Assembly: GCA_046329235.1 (NCBI GenBank)
Contig: JAXLVA010000001.1
Coordinates: forward strand, 1,364,001-1,428,000
Reading direction: 5' to 3'
DNA length: 64,000 nt
Source: JALONH01 sp046329235
GTDB taxonomy: Bacteria > Bacteroidota > Bacteroidia > Cytophagales > Cytophagaceae
Part shown: positions 36,425 through 44,088 of the stretch, piece after piece
How the letters are laid out: every line of letters begins with the position of its first letter
Position numbering within the stretch: the stretch's first letter is position 1
Translations under genes and position numbers: made by a program
The notes under the pieces: model-generated
What the model saw: the letters and a program-made list of their open reading frames with translations, nothing else
Database searches by the model: none
Told to the model about the DNA's origin: nothing

Positions 36425-37273
36425 ATGAGTAATCAAACGAACTTATTTTCAAACGGAGATTTCAAATTAAACATCAACAAACCTGTTGTCTTTTTTGATT
36501 TGGAAACGACAGGTACTAACATTACCATGGATCGTATTGTGGAAATATCGATGGTACGAATCTCTCCTCCGGATGAAAAAGTTGATATCAAAACCTACCG
36601 TGTCAATCCCGGCATGCCTATTCCACAAGGAGCTAGTGATGTACACGGGATATTTGACAAAGACGTAAAAGACGAGCCTATGTTTGCCGACATAGCTCCT
36701 ACCATTTCTCAATTCTTCAAAGATGCTGATTTAGCAGGATTTAACTGTATTCGATTTGATATCCCTTTATTAATTGAAGAGTTTGCTCGTGCGGGTATAG
36801 ACTTTGACATCAGCAAACGTAGATTGATTGATTCTCAAAAGATATTCCATACCATGGAACCTAGAACCTTAAGCGCTGCTTATCGTTTCTATTGTAATAA
36901 AGATTTAGTGGGTGCTCACGGTGCGGAAGCCGATGCTTTAGCTACGTATCATATATTACGTGCTCAAGTAGAGCGCTATGCCGACAAAACCATCATCGAT
37001 GCAGAAGGTCGTTCCATATCTCCTATCAAAAATGATATGGTAACTCTTCATCAAGTATCTGCGGGGAATATGGTGGATTTAGCCGGTAGAATGATTTACA
37101 ACGAACGCGGCGAAGTAGTTTTCAACTTTGGTAAATACAAAGGTTGGAAAGTAACCGACACTTTATTAAAAGATCCTAATTATTATGATTGGATATTAAA
37201 GGGTGACTTTGCTACGGATACTAAACAAAAATTGACTCAGATTAAACTTAAGAATTTCGGAGGTTTAAAGTAA
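36425..37273 (+). CDS. DnaQ-like 3'-5' exonuclease
   Basis: A 282-residue DEDDh exonuclease. Exo I is VFFDLETTG, Exo II is AGFNCIRFDIPLL and Exo III is HGAEADALAT. The C-terminal ~70 residues (FNFGKYKGWKV...YYDWILKGDF) form a DUF3820-like putative exonuclease-associated module. It could proofread for DNA polymerase III or act in RNA/DNA repair; the separate accessory module argues against being the standard epsilon subunit. Tight spacing links it to mpl and glgB. Confidence 0.87.
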   Translation: MSNQTNLFSNGDFKLNINKPVVFFDLETTGTNITMDRIVEISMVRISPPDEKVDIKTYRVNPGMPIPQGASDVHGIFDKDVKDEPMFADIAPTISQFFKDADLAGFNCIRFDIPLLIEEFARAGIDFDISKRRLIDSQKIFHTMEPRTLSAAYRFYCNKDLVGAHGAEADALATYHILRAQVERYADKTIIDAEGRSISPIKNDMVTLHQVSAGNMVDLAGRMIYNERGEVVFNFGKYKGWKVTDTLLKDPNYYDWILKGDFATDTKQKLTQIKLKNFGGLK

Positions 37274-37285
37274 ACAATACGTCCT

Positions 37286-39298
37286 ATGAAGGAGAAAAAA
37301 CCTATTGCTATTTTAGAAGAAGACCCTTGGTTAGCGCCACATGAAGAAGAAATACGTAACCGTATTCAACGCTACAAAAAGGCTTTAAAAGAAATCAAAG
37401 AAGTTTCCGGAGATCTTTTAACATTTGCCACCGGACACAAATACTTTGGCTTCACTTATGACGACGATCAAAAAGGTTGGTTCTATCGTGAATGGGCTCC
37501 CGAAGCATACGGACTATATTTATTTGGAGAATTTAATGATTGGGATAGAACCTCTCACCCTCTTACCAAAAATCAATTTGGTATTTGGGAAATCTTTTTA
37601 CCTCAAGATTTATATTTCAAAAAATTCACCCATAAGTCAAAAATAAAAGTTCATGTAGTAGGTGCGAATGGCGCTCACGACCGAATTCCTGCTTACATGA
37701 CTAGAGTTATTCAAGAAGAAAACTCTACTGATTTTTGCGGACAACTATGGTTCCCGAACAAACCCTTTGAGTGGACGGACAGAGACTTTAATCTTAAAAA
37801 GATAAAAGATCCTATTATCTACGAAGCACACGTAGGTATGTCGCAAGAGAGAGAAGGATTAGGAACCTATAGAGAATTTGCGGATAAAAACATTCCAAAG
37901 ATTCGTCAGATGGGATATAACTGCATTCAGTTAATGGCAGTGATGGAACATCCTTATTACGGTTCCTTCGGTTATCACGTATCTAACTTCTACGCTCCTT
38001 CTTCTAAGTTTGGAACTCCGGAAGATTTAAAATATCTGGTGGACCGTGCGCATAAGTATGGCTTAGCGGTGATTATGGATGTGGTGCACTCTCACGCGGT
38101 GAAAAACTTTGCGGAAGGTTTGAATGAATTTGACGGCAGTGATCATCAATACTTCCATTCCGGTGGAAGAGGAAATCATGAGTTGTGGGATTCCAAATTA
38201 TTCGACTACGGAAAACTGGAAGTAAAACGTTTCTTGCTTTCAAACTTACGCTATTGGTTAGAAGAGTTTCATTTTGACGGATTCCGTTTTGATGGAGTAA
38301 CCTCTATGTTATACTTCCATCATGGCAATATCACTTTTGATAATTACAGTAAGTATTTTGAAGAAGGTGTAGATTGGGACGCCGTTACCTATTTACAGCT
38401 TGCCAATGAACTTTGTCATCAATATCTGAAAGATGCCCTGACCATAGCAGAAGATGTGAGTGGGATGCCGGGTCTTACACGCACGGTGAAAGACGGTGGT
38501 GTAGGATTTGATTATCGATTGGGTATGGGGATTCCGGATTTCTGGATTAAATATTTAAAGGAATACCGAGATGAGGATTGGAACATCCATGAAATGTGGC
38601 ACACCTTAACCAATCGACGTTATAAAGAAAAAACCATTGCCTACGCCGAATCGCATGACCAAGCGCTGGTAGGTGATAAAACTATTGCGTTTTGGTTAAT
38701 GGATAAAGAAATGTATTTCCACATGATGACAGATGATAACAATGCTGTCATTGATAGAGGAATTGCCTTACATAAATTGATACGCTTCTTTACTATTGCC
38801 TTGGGTGGCGAAGGTTACTTAAACTTTATGGGGAATGAATTTGGTCATCCGGAGTGGATTGACTTCCCAAGAGAAGGTAACGGATGGAGTTATAAATACT
38901 GTAGAAGACAATGGTCTCTGGTAGAGAATCCTAAGTTAAAATATCAGTACTTAGGTAATTTTGATGAAGCCATGTTACGTTTTGTTCGAAAGACAAGGTT
39001 GTTATCCTCCTTGCCTGCACACCAGTTGAACATGGATGAGCATAACAAAGTGATTATCTTTGAACGCAACAATTTCATCTTTGTATTTAACTTCAGTGTG
39101 AGTAGTTCGGTGTTTGGGTATCAATTCACACCACACGAACCGGGTGAATACATCATCGTATTTAATAGTGACGCCATCGACTTTGGAGGTCACAACCGTG
39201 TAGATGATGCTATTGTATATCCATGTGATGAACATGGCAAACTCACGATCTATACCCCATGCCGAACGGTGTTGGTTTTTCAGAAAATAGAAAAATAA
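37286..39298 (+). CDS. glgB: 1,4-alpha-glucan branching enzyme (eukaryote-like GH13 type)
   Basis: A 670-residue GH13 enzyme that makes alpha-1,6 branches in glycogen. CBM48 lies at ~60-150 (WAPEAYGLYLFGEFNDWD). The catalytic barrel has DVVHSH, the nucleophile in GFRFDGVTSMLY, the acid/base in IAEDVSGMPG and AESHDQALVGDKT. The YGSFGYHVSNFYAPSSKFGTPEDLK segment and overall length resemble plant/animal branching enzymes more than E. coli GlgB. A terminator follows, ending the mpl-exonuclease-glgB unit. Confidence 0.93.
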   Translation: MKEKKPIAILEEDPWLAPHEEEIRNRIQRYKKALKEIKEVSGDLLTFATGHKYFGFTYDDDQKGWFYREWAPEAYGLYLFGEFNDWDRTSHPLTKNQFGIWEIFLPQDLYFKKFTHKSKIKVHVVGANGAHDRIPAYMTRVIQEENSTDFCGQLWFPNKPFEWTDRDFNLKKIKDPIIYEAHVGMSQEREGLGTYREFADKNIPKIRQMGYNCIQLMAVMEHPYYGSFGYHVSNFYAPSSKFGTPEDLKYLVDRAHKYGLAVIMDVVHSHAVKNFAEGLNEFDGSDHQYFHSGGRGNHELWDSKLFDYGKLEVKRFLLSNLRYWLEEFHFDGFRFDGVTSMLYFHHGNITFDNYSKYFEEGVDWDAVTYLQLANELCHQYLKDALTIAEDVSGMPGLTRTVKDGGVGFDYRLGMGIPDFWIKYLKEYRDEDWNIHEMWHTLTNRRYKEKTIAYAESHDQALVGDKTIAFWLMDKEMYFHMMTDDNNAVIDRGIALHKLIRFFTIALGGEGYLNFMGNEFGHPEWIDFPREGNGWSYKYCRRQWSLVENPKLKYQYLGNFDEAMLRFVRKTRLLSSLPAHQLNMDEHNKVIIFERNNFIFVFNFSVSSSVFGYQFTPHEPGEYIIVFNSDAIDFGGHNRVDDAIVYPCDEHGKLTIYTPCRTVLVFQKIEK

Positions 39299-39304
39299 AA
39301 TTTT

Positions 39305-39338
39305 AAAAAGCGGAGATGAGAAGTCTTCGCTTTTTTTT
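39305..39338 (+). terminator. Rho-independent terminator after glgB
   Basis: AAAAAGCGGAGA pairs with TCTTCGCTTTTT (one G-U pair) and is followed by T8. It begins 6 bp after the glgB stop. Confidence 0.88.
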
Positions 39339-39646
39339 AACCTGTCAGCTTAGGGCTTTTTCAATATTTTGAATGGAGATTGATATTATGTATTTTAGGT
39401 AGGTAAAGATAAGATTTACTAAACTTTACTAGATAGTTCTATAGAGAGAGGACTATAAAGTACCTATGTAATTATATAACATTAAAGGCTCATTTAATAA
39501 AACTTCTACTAATATAATATACGATATGCGATAATTGTTTTTTATTAATACTCTAAAGTACTAGCAAGGAAACGAACGAAAAGTATATTGAAAAACGAGA
39601 TAGACAAAATAATAAATCTAACTTAGCGGAGACATTTCAAAATAAC
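39339..39646. other. Intergenic region at left border of the type I R-M island
   Basis: AT-rich, with no credible frame. A weak stem (ATAGTTC...GGACTAT) lies near 39435-39460, and TACT-CTAA-AGTA (39549-39560) is a short inverted repeat that could be a site for the downstream HTH regulator. No tRNA or attachment-site duplication was found. Confidence 0.4.
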
Positions 39647-39838
39647 ATGAACAGAATAAAAGAAGTGTTGGAAGAAAAAGGAGTTAAACAGACTTGGTTG
39701 GCTGAACAACTAGGGAAAAGTTACAACATGGTGAACGGCTACGTTCAAAACCGACAACAGCCAAGACTTGAAGTGCTTTTTGAAATTGCCAAGATATTGC
39801 AGGTTAAACCACAAGAATTATTAAAAGAGAAAAAATGA
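39647..39838 (+). CDS. XRE-family helix-turn-helix regulator
   Basis: A 63-residue protein that is essentially one HTH_3 domain (VKQTWLAEQLGKSYNMVNGYV...NRQQPRLEVLFEIAKIL). Its stop overlaps the hsdM start in an ATGA junction (39835-39838), so it belongs to the hsd operon. It resembles small controller proteins of restriction systems and probably tunes hsd expression. Confidence 0.85.
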   Translation: MNRIKEVLEEKGVKQTWLAEQLGKSYNMVNGYVQNRQQPRLEVLFEIAKILQVKPQELLKEKK

Positions 39839-41385
39839 CTAGCACAGCACAAAGAGCAGAATTGCAAGCCAAAATATGGAAAATAGCCAACGATGTTCGT
39901 GGCTCAGTGGATGGATGGGACTTTAAACAGTTTGTCTTGGGTACGCTGTTCTATCGCTTCATTAGTGAAAACTTCACCAACTATATTGAAGGTGGTGATG
40001 AAAGCGTAAACTATGCAAACTATCCTGACAAAGACATTACACCCGAAATAAAAGACGATGCAATAAAAACAAAAGGTTACTTCATTTATCCGAGCCAACT
40101 TTTTGTGAATGTTGCCAAAACTGCCAATACAAACCCCAATCTGAATACAGATTTAAAAGCGATTTTTGACGCTATTGAAAGTTCTGCAAATGGTTATCCG
40201 AGCGAGCAAGACATTAAAGGTTTGTTTGCCGACTTTGACACCACCAGCACACGATTAGGAAATACAGTTGAAAGCAAGAACAGTACTTTGGCTAAAGTCT
40301 TAAAAGGAATTGAAGAGCTTGACTTTGGAAATTTTGAAGAAAATGAAATTGACCTTTTTGGTGATGCTTATGAGTTTTTGATTTCCAACTATGCAGCCAA
40401 CGCAGGAAAATCGGGAGGTGAGTTTTTTACGCCTCAACACGTTTCAAAACTCATTGCACAATTGGCAATGCACAAGCAAGACAAAGTAAACAAGATTTAC
40501 GACCCTGCGGCAGGTTCAGGCTCTTTGTTGTTACAAGCCAAAAAGCATTTCGACAATCATATTATTGAAGAAGGTTTTTATGGGCAGGAAGTAAACCACA
40601 CCACGTACAACCTTGCTCGTATGAACATGTTTTTGCACAACATCAATTACGATAAGTTTAATATTGCCCTTGGTAATACGCTGATTGACCCACACTATGG
40701 CGATGAAAAACCTTTTGATGCCATTGTTTCTAATCCGCCTTATTCCATATAATGGATTGGTGATGATGACCCAACGCTGATTAATGATGACCGCTTTGCT
40801 CCTGCCGGTGTATTGGCTCCAAAATCAAAAGCAGATTTTGCTTTTGTGCTTCATGCCCTAAGTTATCTTTCAAGCAAAGGCAGGGCTGCTATTGTTTGTT
40901 TTCCCGGTATCTTTTATCGTGGCGGTGCAGAGCAAAAAATTAGAAAATATTTGGTAGATAATAATTTTGTGGAAACCGTTATAGCTGTTGCGCCCAATTT
41001 GTTTTATGGTACTTCCATAGCGGTTACGCTTTTGGTACTTTCTAAACATAAAACAGATACTAAAACCCAGTTTATAGATGCCAGTGGCGAAGATTTTTTT
41101 AAGAAAGCCACCAACAACAATATGCTTACAGACGAGCATATAGCTAAGATAATGGACATCTTCGATAAAAAGCAAGATGTAGCCCATGTAGCGGTTTCTA
41201 TAGACAACAGCAAAATTGCCGAAAACGATTACAACCTATCCGTAAGTAGTTATGTGGTAGCCAAAGACACAAGGGAGCAGGTGGATATTGCTACGTTAAA
41301 TACAGAAATTTCTAAAACCGTAGAGAAAATAAATACACTCCGTGCGGATATTGATTTAATCATAAAAGAAATAGAAAATGTCTGA
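39835..41385 (+). pseudogene. hsdM: Type I DNA methyltransferase subunit HsdM, interrupted by one nonsense codon
   Basis: The frame encodes a full-length type IC HsdM (about 516 codons) except for TAA at 40750-40752. The first part (305 residues) contains the N-terminal HsdM helical domain, the SAM motif DPAAGSGSLL and the catalytic NPPYSI at its very end. The same frame continues with WIGDDDPTLINDDRFAPAGVLAPKSK, read in pieces, which matches the sequence following NPPYS in intact HsdM, where a lysine codon (AAA) is expected at the stop. A single A-to-T change explains it. The downstream part could start at TTG 40813, but an active enzyme is unlikely unless the fragments reassemble. A sequencing error is also possible. 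Confidence 0.88.
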
Positions 41386-41909
41386 ATTATGATTTTTAAG
41401 ATTTAAGGATGGTAGGATTAATCTTATAATCCATTCATCCTGCAAATCCTAATTCTGACAAAAAATAGCAATATGAAACACGAAGACTTAACACATAAAA
41501 TAATTGGCTCTGCCATGAAAGTGCATAGCACACTTGGAAATGGCTTTCAAGAAGTCATTTATCAGCGGGCATTGGCTATTGAAATGGAAAAGCAAGGTTT
41601 GGGTTTTAAGCGAGAAATGGAAATGAGTATTTTTTATGATGGAATTGATATTGGAACAAGGCGAGTAGATTTTTTTGTAGAGGATTTTGTAATGGTAGAA
41701 CTGAAAGCGTTAATAAAACTGGAAGAGGTGCATTTAGCACAAGCCATGAATTATTGCCATGCCTACAATTTACCCATAGGATTATTAATAAATTTTGGTG
41801 CAAAAAGCTTAGAATTTAAAAGGGTTTACAATCTTAATCATCCTGAAAACAAAGACTACAAAAAAAATAATCCTAAAATCAACTAATCCTATAAATCCTA
41901 ATTCAGACA
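41379..41909 (+). mobile_element. GxxExxY cassette with terminal inverted repeats
   Basis: TGTCTGAATTA (41379-41389) and its exact complement TAATTCAGACA (41899-41909) bound a 531-bp unit. Extended to 24 bp, the ends match at 21 positions. An internal copy of the right-end sequence (AAATCCTAATTCTGACAA, 41444-41461, versus 41893-41910, 17 of 18) makes the left 82 bp an imperfect hairpin of its own. The unit sits exactly between hsdM, whose stop codon lies in the left repeat, and hsdS, whose ATG follows the right repeat. It carries one gene and no transposase. Confidence 0.65.
41473..41886 (+). CDS. GxxExxY family protein (PD-(D/E)XK-like)
   Basis: A 137-residue protein with the naming motif GNGFQEVIYQ near residue 24 (GxxExxY) and a nuclease-like core: E near residue 49, VDFFVEDFVMVELKAL (D...ExK). 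It resembles a minimal PD-(D/E)XK fold; activity is unproven. The family is widespread in Bacteroidota and often sits between unrelated genes. Here it interrupts the hsdM-hsdS junction within a repeat-bounded cassette, so it is likely a passenger and not part of the R-M system. Confidence 0.85.
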   Translation: MKHEDLTHKIIGSAMKVHSTLGNGFQEVIYQRALAIEMEKQGLGFKREMEMSIFYDGIDIGTRRVDFFVEDFVMVELKALIKLEEVHLAQAMNYCHAYNLPIGLLINFGAKSLEFKRVYNLNHPENKDYKKNNPKIN

Positions 41910-43094
41910 ATGAGTTATTTAGATACATTATTACAAGGCGTAGAAGTAGAATGGAAAACGCTGGGGGAGGTTTGCATATTAAGCCGAGGTCGTGTAATGT
42001 CCAAAGAATATTTAGCTGAGAATGCTGGCGAATATCCTGTTTACAGTTCTCAAACAGCTGAAAACGGTGAAATAGGAAAGATTACAACTTTTGATTATGA
42101 TGGTGAATTTATTACTTGGACCACTGATGGAGCAAATGCTGGTACAGTTTTTCATAGGATTGGTAAATTTTCAATAACCAATGTTTGTGGCTTAATAAGA
42201 ACGAGAGACAAAAATGAACTTAGCTATCGCTTTTTGTTTTATTGGCTTTCAATTGAAGCTAAAAAATTTGTTTATTCTGGAATGGGAAATCCCAAATTAA
42301 TGAGCAATCAAATTACTAAAATTCCCATCCCCATCCCGCCCCTTTCCGTACAAAAAGAAATTGTTCGTATTCTCGATAAGTTCACAGAGCTTACAGCGGA
42401 GCTTACAGCGGAGCTTACAGCGGAGCTTACAGCTCGCAAAAAGCAATATAATTATTATCGGGAGCAATTGTTGAGTTTTGAAGACGGAGAAGTGGAATGG
42501 AAGACTTTGGGGGATAAAGATTTTTTTGAAGTTTCTTCAGGTGGAACACCCTTAACTACAAACAAAGAATATTGGGAACGAGGCAATATACCTTGGCTTA
42601 AGTCTGAATCTTGTAATAATGAATCTGTTTATTCAGCTAATAATTTCATAACAGAATTAGGTTTGAAAAAATCAAGTGCAAGACTTTTAAATAAAGACAC
42701 CACATTAATTGCCTTAGTTGGTGCGACAATTTTTAAAACTGCATATTTGGAGTTTCAGTCTTCAACTAATCAAAATATTGCAAGTATTAAATCATTAAAA
42801 CCATCAATCATAAATGATAAGTACATTTTCTACTATTTAACGAATTTGTATGAGTTTTTAAAATCAGAGATGAGAAACTATGGCATGCTAAATCTAACAA
42901 CATTGAGAACATTCAAAATCCCAGTTCCACCAATTGAAGAACAAGCCCGTATAGTTTCCATCCTCGATAAATTCGACACCCTCACCACCTCCATCAGCGA
43001 AGGTTTGCCAAAAGAAATTGAGTTAAGGAAAAAGCAATACGAGTATTATAGAGATATGTTATTAACGTTTCCGAAAGAAAACACAGAAATATAA
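41910..43094 (+). CDS. hsdS: Type I restriction system specificity subunit HsdS
   Basis: A 394-residue protein with two target-recognition domains. TRD1 (~8-150) begins VEWKTLGEV and TRD2 (~195-360) begins VEWKTLGDK, so the two halves start with the same motif. The central conserved helix holds ELTA four times (residues 160-175) followed by RKKQYNYYREQLLSF. The C-terminal helix ends similarly (RKKQYEYYRDMLLTF). This is the EcoR124 architecture, where the number of TAEL repeats sets the spacer length of the DNA target. The frame is intact. Confidence 0.93.
   Translation: MSYLDTLLQGVEVEWKTLGEVCILSRGRVMSKEYLAENAGEYPVYSSQTAENGEIGKITTFDYDGEFITWTTDGANAGTVFHRIGKFSITNVCGLIRTRDKNELSYRFLFYWLSIEAKKFVYSGMGNPKLMSNQITKIPIPIPPLSVQKEIVRILDKFTELTAELTAELTAELTARKKQYNYYREQLLSFEDGEVEWKTLGDKDFFEVSSGGTPLTTNKEYWERGNIPWLKSESCNNESVYSANNFITELGLKKSSARLLNKDTTLIALVGATIFKTAYLEFQSSTNQNIASIKSLKPSIINDKYIFYYLTNLYEFLKSEMRNYGMLNLTTLRTFKIPVPPIEEQARIVSILDKFDTLTTSISEGLPKEIELRKKQYEYYRDMLLTFPKENTEI
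42387..42434 (+). repeat. 12-bp tandem repeat x4 in hsdS (TAEL-type)
   Basis: GAGCTTACAGCG is repeated four times in frame (42387, 42399, 42411, 42423; the last copy ends in T). It encodes ELTAELTAELTAELTA in the central spacer helix of HsdS. Confidence 0.97.
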
Positions 43095-43100
43095 AAGCGT

Positions 43101-44084
43101 ATGTCAAGTGAAATCCTCATATATCAAACGGAAGACGGTAAAACTAAAATCCAAACCCGTTTAGAAAACGAAACCGTATGGCTGAGCCAAGAGCAAATGG
43201 CTGAATTGTTTCAAAGAGATAGAAGTGTAATCTCCAAGCATATAGGTAATATTTTTAATGAAGGTGAATTGGAAGAAAAAAGCAATGTGCAAAATTTGCA
43301 CATTAGTAGCTCAGACAAGCCTGTAAAGTTTTACAGTTTAGATGTCATTATATCGGTTGGTTATAGAGTAAAGTCGCACCGTGGCACACAATTTCGTATT
43401 TGGGCAACTCAGCGATTAAGAGAATACATTGTAAAAGGTTTTACGATGAATGACGAACTGCTGAAAGAAGCAGGTGGTGGTAACTATTTTGATGAGTTAC
43501 TAGCTAGAATAAGAGACATACGTTCGTCTGAAAAAGTATTTTGGCGTAAAGTACTCGATATTTATGCTACCAGTATTGATTATGATGCCAAAGCGGAGAT
43601 GTCAATTCTATTTTTTAAAACAGTACAAAACAAAATGCATTGGGCAGCACACGGAGAAACCGCAGCCGAAACCATTTATAGTCGCATTGATGCTACTAAA
43701 CCCAATTTAGGCTTAACTAATTTTAAAGGAGATAAACCAAACAAACAAGAAATTGAAGTAGCCAAAAACAATCTCAACAAAGAAGAATTGGACGTACTTA
43801 ACCGAATGGTAACGGCTTATTTAGAATTAGCAGAATTGCAAGCTCTGAACAGAAAACCAATGTATATGAAAGATTGGATAAACCGTTTGGACGACTTTTT
43901 AACAATGACGGGAAGTGAAATATTAACCAATGCTGGAAGTATAAGCCATCAAAAAGCATTAGACAAAGCTCATAAAGAGTATGAAAAATACAAAGAGCAA
44001 ACAAAAAATGAGCTTTCTAAAGCAGAAAAAGATTTTCTAAAGCAGATTGATAGTACTGCCAAGAAATTAAAAAATAAGAAATAA
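43101..44084 (+). CDS. rhuM: RhuM family protein
   Basis: A 327-residue protein of the virulence RhuM family: LSQEQMAELFQRDRSVISKHIGNIF (HTH-like), then VKFYSLDVIISVGYRVKSHRGTQFRIWAT, read in parts, and a C-terminal lysine-rich coiled region. The function is unclear, despite its name from Salmonella SPI-3. It commonly travels with type I R-M and other defence loci. It lies 6 bp after hsdS and 4 bp before hsdR, so it is fully embedded in the operon. Confidence 0.87.
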   Translation: MSSEILIYQTEDGKTKIQTRLENETVWLSQEQMAELFQRDRSVISKHIGNIFNEGELEEKSNVQNLHISSSDKPVKFYSLDVIISVGYRVKSHRGTQFRIWATQRLREYIVKGFTMNDELLKEAGGGNYFDELLARIRDIRSSEKVFWRKVLDIYATSIDYDAKAEMSILFFKTVQNKMHWAAHGETAAETIYSRIDATKPNLGLTNFKGDKPNKQEIEVAKNNLNKEELDVLNRMVTAYLELAELQALNRKPMYMKDWINRLDDFLTMTGSEILTNAGSISHQKALDKAHKEYEKYKEQTKNELSKAEKDFLKQIDSTAKKLKNKK

Positions 44085-44088
44085 GGAT

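Noticed and set aside
41473..41886. GxxExxY gene considered as an integral part of the type I R-M system
   Set aside because: It is bounded by inverted repeats and type I systems work without it; a passenger cassette explains its position better.
42387..42434. Tandem repeats considered as a CRISPR-like or microsatellite array
   Set aside because: The 12-bp unit is in frame, without spacers, and encodes the known TAEL-type HsdS repeat.
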